A stretch of 64,000 nucleotides of DNA, taken from assembly GCF_009789225.1 (NCBI RefSeq), contig NZ_WSTA01000002.1, forward strand, positions 1-64,000, given 5' to 3'. A program made the translations under genes and the position numbers. Source of the stretch: Agromyces seonyuensis. Its GTDB lineage: Bacteria; Actinomycetota; Actinomycetes; Actinomycetales; Microbacteriaceae. This document shows, piece by piece, positions 1 to 9,677 of the stretch; position 1 is the first letter of the stretch; every line of letters starts with the position of its first letter. The notes beneath the pieces were generated by a model. That model had not been told where the DNA came from. It was given only the letters and a program-made list of their open reading frames with translations, and made no database searches.

Positions 1-77
1 CCGCGGCGGGCCGAGCGGGGGGACCGGGGGGCCGGGCCCGCGGTGGCGGGCCCGGCCGATTCGAGGAGTGCGGTCAT
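1..77 (-). CDS. Partial CDS: probable sugar ABC transporter permease (N-terminus only)
   Basis: An open frame begins with ATG at 77, three bases after the stop of the upstream binding-protein gene, and runs off the left edge. Only about 25 residues are visible: a Pro/Ala-rich start followed by Arg pairs, which is common for the cytoplasmic N-tail of MalF/UgpA-type permeases. No membrane segment is visible yet. The call rests mainly on position, since a permease usually follows the binding protein in CUT1 sugar transporter operons. No clear ribosome binding site precedes the ATG, so a different start just outside the window is possible. Confidence 0.4.
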   Translation of the reverse strand, partial: MTALLESAGPATAGPAPRSPRSARR

Positions 78-80
78 GGC

Positions 81-1376
81 TCAGAGCGTCGCCGCGGCGT
101 CCTGCATCTTGGTGACGATGTCCTCCGCGCTGCCGGCGCCGCCGAAGAGGTTCACGATGCCCTCGTTCATGGCGTTGCCGACGGTGGTGCCGAAGGCCGT
201 GTCGAACCAGAGCTGCACGTAGGAGGCATCCGCGAGGCCCTCGGCCACCAGGGCGAGGTTCGGGTCCTCGATGGAGCCCATCGCGCTCGCGACGGTGGGG
301 ATGCCCGCGCCGCTCGCGGCGAAGCGCGCCTGCACGTCGTCGCTCATGATGTACGCGAGCAGTTCGGCGCACTCCGGGGGCGCGTCGGCCGAGCAGGCGA
401 AACCGTCGCCGCCGCCGAGGGCCGCGGTCGGGTCGCCCGACGAACCGGGGATGCCGGGGAAGGGGAACCAGCCGAGGAACTCGGGCACCTGCTGGTCGGC
501 CGTCAGGCCGCCGATGACGCCGGCGTTCCAGTGGCCCATGAGCTCCATGGCGGCCTGCCCGTTGGCGATGAGGCCCGCCGACGAACCGGCGCCCGTCTGC
601 GCGGGGGTGCCGAGGAAGCCGTCCTGGAACGGCTCGACGCCGATGAACTCCTCGAGCTGCTCGCCCGCCTCGACCCAGCACGGGTCGTCGAAGTCGTTGT
701 CGGTTTCGGCGGCCTGCAGGGCGTCGGCCGAGCAGGAGTGGAGGGCGAACTGGTACCACCAGTGCGCGGCCGGCCACTTGTCGCCCGCGCCGACGGCGAT
801 CGGGGTGATGCCGGCGTCGCGCAGCTTCGCGACGTCGTCGACGAGCTCGTCGAGGGTCGTCGGCGGCGCGTCGATGCCGGCCTGCTCGAACAGGTCGGTG
901 TTGTACCAGAAGCCCTCGATGCCGAAGGTGAAGGGGATGCCGTAGGTGGCCCCGTCGACCTGCCACGGGCCGACCGTGCTGCCGACGGCGGTGACGGTGT
1001 CGGGGATCGCGTCGTCGAGCGGCATGAGGTAGTCGTTGGCGACCTGGTCGCGCAGCTCGCCGCCCGGCCAGACCTGGAAGAGGTCCGGCGGGTCGCCGGC
1101 GGCCAGGGCGTTGGGGATGAGGGTGCGCTGCAGGTCTTCGTTCTGGTAACCGGTCTGCTCGACCGTGACGCCGGGGTGGTCGGCCTCGAACTCGGCGGCG
1201 ACCTCCTCCCAGACGGCGGGCAGGGGACCGGACGTGGCGTTGTGCCACCACGTGAGGGTGACGTCGCCTCCGGCGTCGCCGCCCTCGCTCGCGCCGCTGC
1301 ACCCGGCGAGGGCGACCATGGCGGCCGCGGCGGTCGCCGCCCCGATCGCCCTCCTGATGCTGCTGTGCTGGTTCAT
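81..1376 (-). CDS. Extracellular sugar-binding lipoprotein of an ABC transporter (CUT1 family)
   Basis: This 431-residue protein should bind a carbohydrate outside the membrane and deliver it to a MalF/MalG-type permease. A lipoprotein signal peptide ends in LAGC with the lipidated Cys at about residue 26, followed by a Gly/Ser/Asp linker. The mature part begins LTWWHN and has the alternating-lobe pattern of the bacterial solute-binding family 1, including a PDLFQVW stretch and a Trp-rich sugar site. Length is normal. The start is supported by an AGAGGTG ribosome binding site. It has its own promoter and a palindromic operator just upstream, and a permease fragment follows. The transported sugar cannot be told from sequence. 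Confidence 0.9.
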   Translation of the reverse strand: MNQHSSIRRAIGAATAAAAMVALAGCSGASEGGDAGGDVTLTWWHNATSGPLPAVWEEVAAEFEADHPGVTVEQTGYQNEDLQRTLIPNALAAGDPPDLFQVWPGGELRDQVANDYLMPLDDAIPDTVTAVGSTVGPWQVDGATYGIPFTFGIEGFWYNTDLFEQAGIDAPPTTLDELVDDVAKLRDAGITPIAVGAGDKWPAAHWWYQFALHSCSADALQAAETDNDFDDPCWVEAGEQLEEFIGVEPFQDGFLGTPAQTGAGSSAGLIANGQAAMELMGHWNAGVIGGLTADQQVPEFLGWFPFPGIPGSSGDPTAALGGGDGFACSADAPPECAELLAYIMSDDVQARFAASGAGIPTVASAMGSIEDPNLALVAEGLADASYVQLWFDTAFGTTVGNAMNEGIVNLFGGAGSAEDIVTKMQDAAATL

Positions 1377-1389
1377 CGTTGAACACCTC

Positions 1390-1402
1390 TCGAAAGTTTC
1401 GA
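1390..1402 (-). promoter_or_regulatory. Palindromic operator TCGAAAGTTTCGA upstream of the sugar-binding gene
   Basis: A perfect 13-bp palindrome lies 14-26 bp upstream of the binding-protein start codon, between the promoter and the ribosome binding site. GAAAnTTTC-type sites are typical of LacI-family sugar repressors in actinobacteria. A further TTTCGACG-like half-site lies just upstream. It differs from the CG-centred TGAA...TTCA sites near 47.8, 54.6 and 57 kb, so a different repressor is inferred. Confidence 0.6.
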
Positions 1403-1430
1403 CTTCTGCGTCGAAATGCGGACGTCGCCG

Positions 1431-1459
1431 AGTGTACGGATGCGGGGTGCACCGGTCAA
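1431..1459 (-). promoter_or_regulatory. Sigma70-type promoter of the sugar ABC transporter operon
   Basis: Read on the minus strand, TTGACC (1454-1459) and TACACT (1431-1436) are separated by exactly 17 bp. This is one of the best vegetative promoters in the window. Transcription would start near 1424 and run through the palindrome at 1390-1402, so a repressor bound there could block elongation or initiation. Confidence 0.65.
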
Positions 1460-1668
1460 GCGGAACGGCGTCGGCGCGGATCGGCGTCGGGTGCTGAGGA
1501 ATTGTCGGCGGTGGGGCGGAGACTGGAGGCAGCGGTCACCACTACATGTGGGGGTCGGAAGCGGGGTCGACACGAGATGTGCGGTCGGTGAAGGCGAGGG
1601 AAACTCGCGACACGCCGACGACACGCCCAGGAGGCATCCACAGGCCGAAACCGCCGACTGCCCCGAGC

Positions 1669-1753
1669 TGTGGACAACATGCCCGACCGGCCCGGAATTC
1701 CGGCCCTCGCGGCGCCGGCGGCTGTTGATGGACCGGTGGAAAGCTGTGGAAAA
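1669..1753. promoter_or_regulatory. Cluster of DnaA-box-like sites upstream of nrdHIEF
   Basis: The 504-bp gene-free stretch 1377-1880 holds a minus-strand promoter at its left and this cluster in its middle. TTGTCCACA, the actinobacterial DnaA box, is present on the minus strand at 1669-1677. TTTTCCACA lies at 1745-1753 and a weaker CTTTCCACC at 1735-1743, in the same orientation. DnaA is known to regulate nrd genes in E. coli and B. subtilis. Its role here is inferred. There is no dnaA, dnaN or AT-rich unwinding region, so this is not read as a replication origin. Confidence 0.45.
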
Positions 1754-1767
1754 CTACACCTTTGTAA

Positions 1768-1815
1768 CTACTGCATCTAGGGGTCGTTCCCGATGTCCGG
1801 CACTAGATGTAGTAT
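1768..1815 (+). promoter_or_regulatory. Tandem NrdR boxes and overlapping promoter of nrdHIEF
   Basis: Two 16-bp sites fit the NrdR consensus. The box at 1800-1815 has core CTAGATGTAG, and the box at 1768-1783 has core CTGCATCTAG. The cores are 32 bp apart, about three helical turns, which is the usual spacing for NrdR box pairs. A -10 element TAGTAT (1810-1815) lies inside the downstream box, with a weak -35 (TTCCCG, 1787-1792) 17 bp before it, so bound NrdR would block RNA polymerase. NrdR is the ATP/dATP-sensing repressor of ribonucleotide reductase genes. Confidence 0.7.
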
Positions 1816-1880
1816 CGAAGCCCAAGAGGAACCCGGGGGGACGGGGGACTCGGAACGACTTTCAACGAGGGGAAACCGAC

Positions 1881-2111
1881 ATGACCGTCACGGTGTACAC
1901 GAAGCCGTCCTGCGTCCAGTGCGCAGCCACCTACCGCGCCCTCGACAGCAAGGGAATCGAGTACGAAGTGCTCGACGTCTCGGCCGACGAGCTCGCCCTC
2001 CAGACGGTCAAGGACCTCGGCTACCTGCAGGCGCCCGTCGTCATCACCGATGAAGATCACTGGTCGGGCTTCCGCCCCGACAAGATCGCCGAGCTGGCCG
2101 CCCGCATCTGA
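1881..2111 (+). CDS. nrdH: Glutaredoxin-like NrdH redoxin
   Basis: NrdH donates electrons to the class Ib ribonucleotide reductase NrdEF, and is itself reduced by thioredoxin reductase. The 76-residue protein starts MTVTVYTKPSC and carries the redox-active CVQC at residues 11-14. Near the end it has the SGFRPDKI stretch typical of NrdH. Size is normal. The ATG at 1881 has a GAGGGG ribosome binding site. The frame stays open upstream to about 1416, but that part is not NrdH-like and overlaps the control sites. It is the first gene of nrdHIEF and lies directly behind the NrdR boxes. Confidence 0.95.
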   Translation: MTVTVYTKPSCVQCAATYRALDSKGIEYEVLDVSADELALQTVKDLGYLQAPVVITDEDHWSGFRPDKIAELAARI

Positions 2112-2195
2112 TCGGGTCGGCCCGCGGCCGGCGGTCGGTCATCCGTTCGATCGGATGACTCGGAAGCCGGCCGACGAGCGCGAGCAGGAGGAATC

Positions 2196-2624
2196 ATGGC
2201 GGATCTCGTCTACTTCTCGAGCGTCTCGGGCAACACGCATCGCTTCGTGGAGAAGCTCGGGATCCCCGCACTGCGGATCCCGGTCTTCCCGCGCGAGGAA
2301 CCGATCCAGGCCGACGAACCCTACGTGCTGATCGTGCCGACCTACGGCGGCGGCGACGGCAAGGGCGCCGTCCCGAAGCAGGTCATCAAGTTCCTCAACG
2401 ATCCGCACAACCGATCGCTCCTACGCGGCGTCATGGCCGCGGGCAACACCAACTTCGGTTCGGCCTACGGACTCGCCGGCGATGTGATCGCCGCGAAGAC
2501 CGGGGTGCCGCACCTCTACCGCTTCGAACTCTTCGGAACTCCCGACGACGTGCGCGTCGTCATCGACGGATTGGACGCATTTTGGTCAACTCAGCGGCGA
2601 ACGCACCGGCAGCAGACGGCGTAG
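2196..2624 (+). CDS. nrdI: Flavodoxin-like NrdI, activator of class Ib ribonucleotide reductase
   Basis: NrdI is an FMN protein that supplies the oxidant used to assemble the Mn(III)2-tyrosyl radical cofactor in NrdF. The 142-residue protein begins [17 protein letters not shown], whose SSVSGNT is the FMN phosphate loop. Later it has [15 protein letters not shown] and the [12 protein letters not shown] segment of the family. A strong ribosome binding site (AGGAGG) precedes the ATG. It lies between nrdH and nrdE, five bases before the preferred nrdE start, which suggests coupled translation. Confidence 0.95.
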   Translation: MADLVYFSSVSGNTHRFVEKLGIPALRIPVFPREEPIQADEPYVLIVPTYGGGDGKGAVPKQVIKFLNDPHNRSLLRGVMAAGNTNFGSAYGLAGDVIAAKTGVPHLYRFELFGTPDDVRVVIDGLDAFWSTQRRTHRQQTA

Positions 2625-2629
2625 CCCTC

Positions 2630-4756
2630 ATGGAAGCGCCGCGCCAGGCGATGGACTACCACTCGCTCAACGCGATGCTCAACCTGTACGGCGCGGACGG
2701 GCAGATCCAGTTCGAGAAGGACCGCGAGGCGGCTCGGGAGTACTTCCTGCAGCACGTCAACCAGAACACGGTCTTCTTCCACTCCCTCAAGGAGCGCCTC
2801 GACTACCTCGTCGAGAAGGAATACTACGAGCCGGAGGTGCTCGCGCAGTACGACTTCGCGTTCATCCAGCAGCTCAACGACCTCGCGTACTCGAAGAAGT
2901 TCCGGTTCGAGACCTTCCTCGGCGCGTTCAAGTACTACACGAGCTACACGCTCAAGACCTTCGACGGCAAGCGCTACCTCGAGCGCTTCGAGGACCGCGT
3001 CGTCATGACCGCCCTCGGCCTCGCGCAGGGCGACGAGCAGCTCGCGATCGACCTCGTCGAGGAGATCATCGGCGGCCGGTTCCAGCCGGCGACCCCGACG
3101 TTCCTCAACACGGGCAAGGCCCAGCGCGGCGAGCTCGTCTCCTGCTTCCTGCTCCGCATCGAAGACAACATGGAGTCGATCGCGCGCGGCATCAACTCGG
3201 CGCTGCAGCTCTCCAAGCGCGGCGGCGGCGTGGCGCTGCTGCTCTCGAACATCCGCGAGTCGGGCGCCCCGATCAAGCAGATCGAGAACCAGTCGAGCGG
3301 CATCATCCCCGTGATGAAGCTGCTCGAAGACTCGTTCTCCTACGCGAACCAGCTCGGCGCGCGCCAGGGCGCCGGCGCCGTGTACCTGTCGGCGCACCAC
3401 CCCGACATCATGAAGTTCCTCGACACCAAGCGCGAGAACGCGGACGAGAAGATCCGCATCAAGACGCTCTCGCTCGGCGTCGTCGTGCCCGACATCACGT
3501 TCGAGCTCGCCAAGAACAACGAGGACATGTACCTCTTCTCCCCGTACGACGTCGAGCGCGTCTACGGCAAGCCGTTCGGCGACGTGCCCCTCACCGAGAA
3601 CTACCGGGCCATGGTCGACGACGCGCGCATCAAGAAGACGAAGATCAACGCGCGCGACTTCTTCCAGACGCTCGCCGAGATCCAGTTCGAGTCGGGCTAC
3701 CCGTACATCGTGTTCGAGGACACGGTGAACAAGGCGAACCCGATCAAGGGCCGCATCAACATGTCGAACCTGTGCTCGGAGATCCTGCAGGTCAACACCC
3801 CGACGACGTACAACGAAGACCTCAGCTACGCGAACATCGGCAAGGACATCTCCTGCAACCTGGGTTCGCTCAACATCGCGCTGACGATGGATGCCCCGGA
3901 CTTCGGCAAGACCGTCGAGACGGCCATCCGCGGCCTGACCTCGGTGTCGAACCAGTCGCACATCACGTCGGTGCGCTCCATCGAGGACGGCAACGACAAG
4001 TCGCACGCCATCGGCCTCGGCCAGATGAACCTGCACGGCTACCTCGCCCGCGAGCGCATCTTCTACGGCAGCGAAGAGGGCATCGACTTCACGAACCTCT
4101 ACTTCTACACGGTGCTGTTCCACTCCCTGCGGGCATCCAACAACATCGCGATCGAGCGCGGTGAGACCTTCGAGGGCTTCGCCGACTCGAAGTACGCCTC
4201 GGGCGAGTTCTTCGACAAGTACACCGAGCAGGAGTGGGTGCCGGCCACGGCGCGCGTCGCCGAGCTCTTCGAGACGTCGAACGTGCACATCCCCACGCAG
4301 GACGACTGGCGCGCGCTGAAGGCGAGCATCCAGGAGCACGGCATCTACAACCAGAACCTGCAGGCGGTGCCGCCGACCGGCTCGATCTCGTACATCAACA
4401 ACTCGACGGCGTCGATCCACCCGATCGCCTCGAAGATCGAGATCCGCAAGGAAGGCAAGCTCGGCCGCGTCTACTACCCGGCGGCGTTCATGACGAACGA
4501 CAACCTGGAGTACTACCAGGACGCCTACGAGATCGGCTACGAGAAGATCATCGACACGTACGCCGCGGCGACGCAGCACGTCGACCAGGGCCTCTCGCTG
4601 ACGCTGTTCTTCAAGGACACCGCGACCACGCGCGACATCAACCGGGCGCAGATCTACGCCTGGAAGAAGGGCATCAAGACCATCTACTACATCCGCCTGC
4701 GGCAGATGGCGCTCGAGGGCACGGAGCTCGACATGTGCGTCTCCTGCATGCTCTAA
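2630..4756 (+). CDS. nrdE: Class Ib ribonucleoside-diphosphate reductase, alpha subunit NrdE
   Basis: NrdE reduces ribonucleoside diphosphates to deoxyribonucleotides using the radical generated by NrdF. The protein has the conserved [13 protein letters not shown] start and [11 protein letters not shown]. It also has [21 protein letters not shown] around the allosteric/active-site region, and the NLCSEI segment. The C-terminal CVSC pair, three residues from the end, shuttles electrons from NrdH. Two starts are possible: a TTG at 2582 overlapping nrdI, or the ATG at 2630. The ATG is preferred because the extra 16 residues look unstructured; neither has a strong ribosome binding site. Confidence 0.95.
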   Translation: MEAPRQAMDYHSLNAMLNLYGADGQIQFEKDREAAREYFLQHVNQNTVFFHSLKERLDYLVEKEYYEPEVLAQYDFAFIQQLNDLAYSKKFRFETFLGAFKYYTSYTLKTFDGKRYLERFEDRVVMTALGLAQGDEQLAIDLVEEIIGGRFQPATPTFLNTGKAQRGELVSCFLLRIEDNMESIARGINSALQLSKRGGGVALLLSNIRESGAPIKQIENQSSGIIPVMKLLEDSFSYANQLGARQGAGAVYLSAHHPDIMKFLDTKRENADEKIRIKTLSLGVVVPDITFELAKNNEDMYLFSPYDVERVYGKPFGDVPLTENYRAMVDDARIKKTKINARDFFQTLAEIQFESGYPYIVFEDTVNKANPIKGRINMSNLCSEILQVNTPTTYNEDLSYANIGKDISCNLGSLNIALTMDAPDFGKTVETAIRGLTSVSNQSHITSVRSIEDGNDKSHAIGLGQMNLHGYLARERIFYGSEEGIDFTNLYFYTVLFHSLRASNNIAIERGETFEGFADSKYASGEFFDKYTEQEWVPATARVAELFETSNVHIPTQDDWRALKASIQEHGIYNQNLQAVPPTGSISYINNSTASIHPIASKIEIRKEGKLGRVYYPAAFMTNDNLEYYQDAYEIGYEKIIDTYAAATQHVDQGLSLTLFFKDTATTRDINRAQIYAWKKGIKTIYYIRLRQMALEGTELDMCVSCML

Positions 4757-4789
4757 TGGCGCGTTGATCTGGTCTTTTTCCGAGAATAG

Positions 4790-5782
<993 letters not shown>

Positions 5783-5815
5783 TCCCGAGCCTCCCCTCGC
5801 GCTGATGGCGTGAAT

Positions 5816-5861
5816 CGAAGGGGCGGGCGGATGCTGCTTGGAGCATCCGCCCGCCCCTTCG
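5816..5861. terminator. Perfect 20-bp hairpin terminator after nrdF
   Basis: The arms at 5816-5835 and 5842-5861 are exact reverse complements with a 6-nt loop. It sits between the convergent nrdF and esterase genes and can end transcription from both sides. There is no long T tract, as is usual in high-GC actinobacteria. The inner end of the stem is GGATGCT/AGCATCC, a core shared with other terminators in this window. Confidence 0.85.
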
Positions 5862-5882
5862 TGCGTCCGCGCGTGCCGCGGA

Positions 5883-6908
5883 TCAGGAGCCGGTGCCGGT
5901 GCCGGGGGCCGGCGCGCCCGCCGCGGTGGTGTTCTCGGCTTCGGTCGAGCGCGGATGCTGTTCGGCGAGCGTGCGGACGAGCCAGCCGTCCCTGGCGGCG
6001 ATCGCCTGCTTCGTGAGCGTCGCATCCGGGGCGATGCTGTCGAACGCGTGGAACGCGCCCGGCCAGACGTGCAGTTCGGCTCGGCCCCCGGCCGCCCAGA
6101 TGCGGCTCGCGAAGGCGACGTCCTCGTCGCGGAAGACCTCGCTGCTGCCGCAATCGAGGTAGGTGGGCGGCAGGCCGGCGAGGTCGCCGGCGCGGGCCGG
6201 CGCGGCGTAGATCGAGACGTCGTCGCCGCCGCGGCGGTCGCCGAGCAGCGCCGTCCAGCCGGTGACGTTGCTCGTGCGGTCCCACACCCCGACGCCGTCG
6301 ATCTGCTGCGTCGAGACGGTGCGGTCGCGGTCGTCGAGCATCGGGGAGGTCAGCAGCAGTGCGGCGATGCGCGGGCCGCCCCGATCGCGCGCGAGCAGCG
6401 CGGTGCCCGCGGCGAGCCCGCCGCCCGCGCTGGTCCCGGCGACGACGAGACGATCGGGGCGGATGCTCAGTTCGGCCGTGTGCGCGACCGTCCACTCGAG
6501 CGCGGCGAAGCAGTCCTCGACCGGGATCGGATCCGGATGCTCCGGGGCGAGCCGGTAGCCGACCCCCACGACGACCGCGCCGAGTTCGCTCGCCCAGCGC
6601 AGCAGCAGCGCCGGGAACGCGCGCCGGTCGCCGCCGATCATGCCGCCGCCGTGGAGGAAGAGGAAGCCGACGCCGGACGGTTCCGTCGGCTCGACGACAG
6701 TGAGGTCGACCCCGCCGCCCTCGAAACCGGCGATCCGCACCTCGCGGGCGCCGAGACCGAGGGTTGCGAGCGCCTCGTCGGTGATGCCGCGGGCCGCGCT
6801 CCGCCGCGCCGGAATCATGTCGGCCGTGATCGTCGCCGGCATGGCGGACCGTGCGAGGGCCGCGGCGAGCTCGGGGTCGAACGGCGGGTGGGGCGGTGTC
6901 GCCGACAT
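5883..6908 (-). CDS. Alpha/beta hydrolase, hormone-sensitive-lipase-type esterase
   Basis: This 341-residue cytosolic protein is a carboxylesterase of the bacterial HSL family (family IV), acting on short acyl esters. The oxyanion-hole motif HGGG is at 86-89. The nucleophile Ser160 lies in GTSAG, a variant of the usual GDSAG, and the catalytic His287 is in FHAFD. The acid position in GSSEVFRDED shows Glu where Asp is more usual. A C-terminal tail rich in Ala, Gly and Thr is probably disordered. It lies 141 bp downstream of an SDR gene on the same strand. A TACGGT -10-like element is visible upstream. Natural substrate unknown. Confidence 0.88.
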   Translation of the reverse strand: MSATPPHPPFDPELAAALARSAMPATITADMIPARRSAARGITDEALATLGLGAREVRIAGFEGGGVDLTVVEPTEPSGVGFLFLHGGGMIGGDRRAFPALLLRWASELGAVVVGVGYRLAPEHPDPIPVEDCFAALEWTVAHTAELSIRPDRLVVAGTSAGGGLAAGTALLARDRGGPRIAALLLTSPMLDDRDRTVSTQQIDGVGVWDRTSNVTGWTALLGDRRGGDDVSIYAAPARAGDLAGLPPTYLDCGSSEVFRDEDVAFASRIWAAGGRAELHVWPGAFHAFDSIAPDATLTKQAIAARDGWLVRTLAEQHPRSTEAENTTAAGAPAPGTGTGS

Positions 6909-7049
6909 CCAGGGCCTCCGCTCTCTCCTGGAGGCAGACCGTAGCCGTTCGAGCCGCCGTGCGGTGCCGGTTCGGGACCTTCGGCCGGCTCACGAAGGGC
7001 GAGCGCGTTCGCGGAAATCGGTCGTCGGCGCACGTCGAACGATCTCCGA

Positions 7050-7886
7050 TCAGCCGCCGACGCCGACGCGACGCGCACTCTCAACCCAGAAGGCGTCCAT
7101 GAGGGCCGTGTCGTCCTGCTGGGGGTGCGGGCGGCGGGGGAGGCGGCCGGGTGCCGAGTAGTACGCACCGGACTGCCAGTCGGCGCCGGGCGTGCCGTCG
7201 ACGGCCCAGAGGAGGCGGTGCGCACCCGCCTCGGGGGACTGCAGGAACGCGGCGAGCGGACTCGCGTAGAAGAAGCGCACCAGGCCGCCGCCGGTGTCCT
7301 TGGCGAAGTTCGACGCGATGTCGCCGGGGTGGAAGGCGACGGCGCTGAGCCCACGCGAGCGGTAGCGGGCGTCGAGGCCGGCGGTGAAGAGGATGTTCGC
7401 GAGCTTCGAGTCGCCGTAGGCGCGCATCGCGGCGTACTTGCCGTCGTGCTCGAGGTCGTCCAGATCGAGCTCGCCGAACTTGCCCGCAGCGGCGCTCGAG
7501 GTGTTCACGACCTTCGCCCCGCTCGTGACCAGCGTGTCGAGCAGCAGGTGGGTGAGCAGGAACGCCGCGTCGTGGTTCACCTGCATGGTGCGCTCGTTGC
7601 CGTCGACGGTGACGACGCGCTCGGCGAAGACGCCGCCCGCATTGTTGGCGAGCACGTCGATGCGGTCGGTACGTTCCTGCACCCACTGCGCGAGTGCCCG
7701 CACCTCGTCGAGGCGCGCGAAGTCGGCCGCGAAGCGCTCGGCGCCGAGCGGTTCGGCGACGGCCGCCAACTTCTCGGGCGACCGGCCGACGAGCAGCAGC
7801 CGTTCGCCCCGTGCGGCGAGTGCACGAGACGCGGCGGCGCCGATGCCGTCGGACGCCCCGGTGATGATGATCGTGCGCCGGTCCAT
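7050..7886 (-). CDS. Short-chain dehydrogenase/reductase (retinol-dehydrogenase-like)
   Basis: This 278-residue NAD(P)-dependent oxidoreductase has the glycine-rich cofactor motif TGASDGIG at its N-terminus, the structural NNAGG motif, and a catalytic Ser followed by YGDSK (Tyr-x-x-x-Lys). The order and spacing resemble the retinol dehydrogenase/WW-domain oxidoreductase-like branch. The ATG at 7886 has an AGGGAG ribosome binding site; the open frame continues far upstream only as a shadow of the sulfatase gene. Substrate cannot be inferred. Confidence 0.88.
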   Translation of the reverse strand: MDRRTIIITGASDGIGAAASRALAARGERLLLVGRSPEKLAAVAEPLGAERFAADFARLDEVRALAQWVQERTDRIDVLANNAGGVFAERVVTVDGNERTMQVNHDAAFLLTHLLLDTLVTSGAKVVNTSSAAAGKFGELDLDDLEHDGKYAAMRAYGDSKLANILFTAGLDARYRSRGLSAVAFHPGDIASNFAKDTGGGLVRFFYASPLAAFLQSPEAGAHRLLWAVDGTPGADWQSGAYYSAPGRLPRRPHPQQDDTALMDAFWVESARRVGVGG

Positions 7887-8092
7887 GCGCTCCCTGCTCG
7901 AAGATCGGATGCGGCGAGCCGCGTGTCGACTCGGTCTCCGAACGATTCGCATCGGTGGAGTTCGCCTCGGTCGGCCTCGCCCGCCCTGCCGGGCAGCATC
8001 CCGGCGGCGTCGAAGGCGGATACTCCGACCGTACTTGCCGGGCGAGTTCGGGCCGCGCGATGGCGCGGCCCAAACCGCCTTCGATGCGGAGG

Positions 8093-9574
8093 TTATCCGG
8101 CGGAGGAGAGCCCGTGGAGCATCTTGGCGATCTGCTCTTGGACTTGGGCGTCGTCGGTCTCGAAGATGGCGTAGCTGATACCGGCGGTCTGGATGGGCCG
8201 GTTGGGATACTGCTTGTAGGTGGGGAGCACGCCGAGCAAACGGTCGGCCATCTGCGGCAGCTGCCAGGTCTTCTCCGCGAAGCTGTTCATGAAGATGTCG
8301 TACCGCTCCTGCGGGTCTTGCCACAGGTCGAACAACTCGGGGACGATCGCGGTGTAGGACGCGGGTCCGCGCCATCCATCGCGCACATTCCAGACGGCCT
8401 TCCACTTGCCGAGCCGGATGGCGCCGGGGATCATCTCGGTTTCGGTCATGTAGAACCAGTGGTCCCGGGCGGAGGGCCCCTCGCCCTTGAGCAGGGCGGT
8501 CTGGTCGTAGCTGTCGAAAATGGTGGGCTCGCCCTCGCGGTCGACGGTGGGGAGCTCGAGCCCCGCGAGGCTCGCGAAGGTGGCCATCAGATCCAGCGAA
8601 CCCACGATGTCGGAGTTGCGACGCCCCGCTTCGATGGTTCCCGGCCACCAGGCGATCGCGGGGACACGACTGCCGCCTTCGTAGTCGGTGCCCTTCGTGC
8701 CGCGATACGGCGTGTATCCGCAATCGGGGTAGACGTCCTGCCAGGCGCCGTTGTCGGTCGTCCAGACGATCAGGGTGTTCTCGGCGATGCCGAGTTCGCG
8801 GACCTTGTCGACGACCTGTCCGACACGATGGTCGAGCTCGACGAGCGAATCGAGGTACTTCGACTTCGCAAGGGATGCGCCCTCGAAGTCCGGATGCGGC
8901 AGGTTCGGCTGGTGCAGTTTCGCGGTGTTCAAGTAGAGGAAGAACGGGTTGTCGCCGTTCGCGTGGTTCTCGATGTAGTCGAGCGCGAAGTCGGTGGATT
9001 TCTCGTCGATGAGGGGGATGTTCGACGAGTCGACCTTCTCCACCTCGTGCGCCGCCTCGCCGGCCTTGCCCTCCAGCGCGCCGACGACGTCGCCCCACAT
9101 CTTCATCGTCGCCGGGTCGTCGAACGGGAAGTCCGGGTTGTAGGCCTTGTCGGTGTAGGTGTACGCGTTCAGGTGGTACAGCGTCGTGTTGTACATCTCG
9201 TCGAAGCCGTGCGAGGTCGGCATCGCGTAGTCGGCCTCGCCGAGATGCCACTTCCCGATGTGGCAGGTGTCGTACTGCGCCTGCTTCAGCACGCTGGCGA
9301 GCGTCCACTCGCCGGACGGGAGGCCGCCGCCCTGACCGGGGAACGCGACCGTGGTCATGCCGCTGCGAATCGGAAGTCGCCCGGTGATCGCCGCGGCGCG
9401 CCCCGGGGTGCAACTGGGCTGCCCGTAGAACGAGAGGAACTGCAGGCCTTCGGCGGCGAGACGGTCGAGGTGCGGCGTGGGCGCGCCGCGGTTCTCACCG
9501 CCGCCGTAGCAGCCCAGGTCTCCCCACCCGACGTCGTCGGACATGAACAGGATGATGTTCGGCTTTTCGGTCAT
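8093..9574 (-). CDS. Arylsulfatase, type I (formylglycine-dependent)
   Basis: This 493-residue protein hydrolyses a sulfate ester. The metal-binding start NIILFMSDDVGWGD is followed by CTPGR at residues 55-59. The Cys there fits the C-x-P-x-R consensus for conversion to formylglycine, and TGR follows as expected. Downstream, GKWHLG and the TDNGAW metal motif of the alkaline-phosphatase fold are present. No signal peptide is seen, so it is probably cytosolic. The ATG at 9574 has a GGGGGGATC ribosome binding site; codons further upstream overlap the divergent kinase gene and are not sulfatase-like. No formylglycine-generating enzyme lies in the window. Confidence 0.9.
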   Translation of the reverse strand: MTEKPNIILFMSDDVGWGDLGCYGGGENRGAPTPHLDRLAAEGLQFLSFYGQPSCTPGRAAAITGRLPIRSGMTTVAFPGQGGGLPSGEWTLASVLKQAQYDTCHIGKWHLGEADYAMPTSHGFDEMYNTTLYHLNAYTYTDKAYNPDFPFDDPATMKMWGDVVGALEGKAGEAAHEVEKVDSSNIPLIDEKSTDFALDYIENHANGDNPFFLYLNTAKLHQPNLPHPDFEGASLAKSKYLDSLVELDHRVGQVVDKVRELGIAENTLIVWTTDNGAWQDVYPDCGYTPYRGTKGTDYEGGSRVPAIAWWPGTIEAGRRNSDIVGSLDLMATFASLAGLELPTVDREGEPTIFDSYDQTALLKGEGPSARDHWFYMTETEMIPGAIRLGKWKAVWNVRDGWRGPASYTAIVPELFDLWQDPQERYDIFMNSFAEKTWQLPQMADRLLGVLPTYKQYPNRPIQTAGISYAIFETDDAQVQEQIAKMLHGLSSAG

Positions 9575-9664
9575 TCTCGAGATCCCCCCATTGGCTCGGA
9601 TTGCGATTCGGACGCTAGCAGAGCGACCGGGCGTTGGCCACGATCCCCGATCGGTGCCGACGGC

Positions 9665-9670
9665 TACGGT
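9665..9670 (+). promoter_or_regulatory. -10 element TACGGT placed for a leaderless gluconokinase mRNA
   Basis: TACGGT ends seven bases before the ATG at 9678, and no ribosome binding site is present. Transcription would begin at or next to the start codon, the usual arrangement for leaderless actinobacterial mRNAs. No convincing -35 is visible. Confidence 0.4.
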
Positions 9671-9677
9671 GATCACC

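Noticed and set aside
1669-1753. DnaA boxes as a chromosomal or plasmid origin
   Set aside because: Only three sites, no AT-rich unwinding region, and no dnaA, dnaN, parAB or rep gene in the neighbourhood.
7050-9413. A 787-residue fusion of an SDR with upstream sequence
   Set aside because: Upstream of the ATG at 7886 the frame is an Arg-rich shadow of the sulfatase gene; a ribosome binding site and SDR motif start at 7886.
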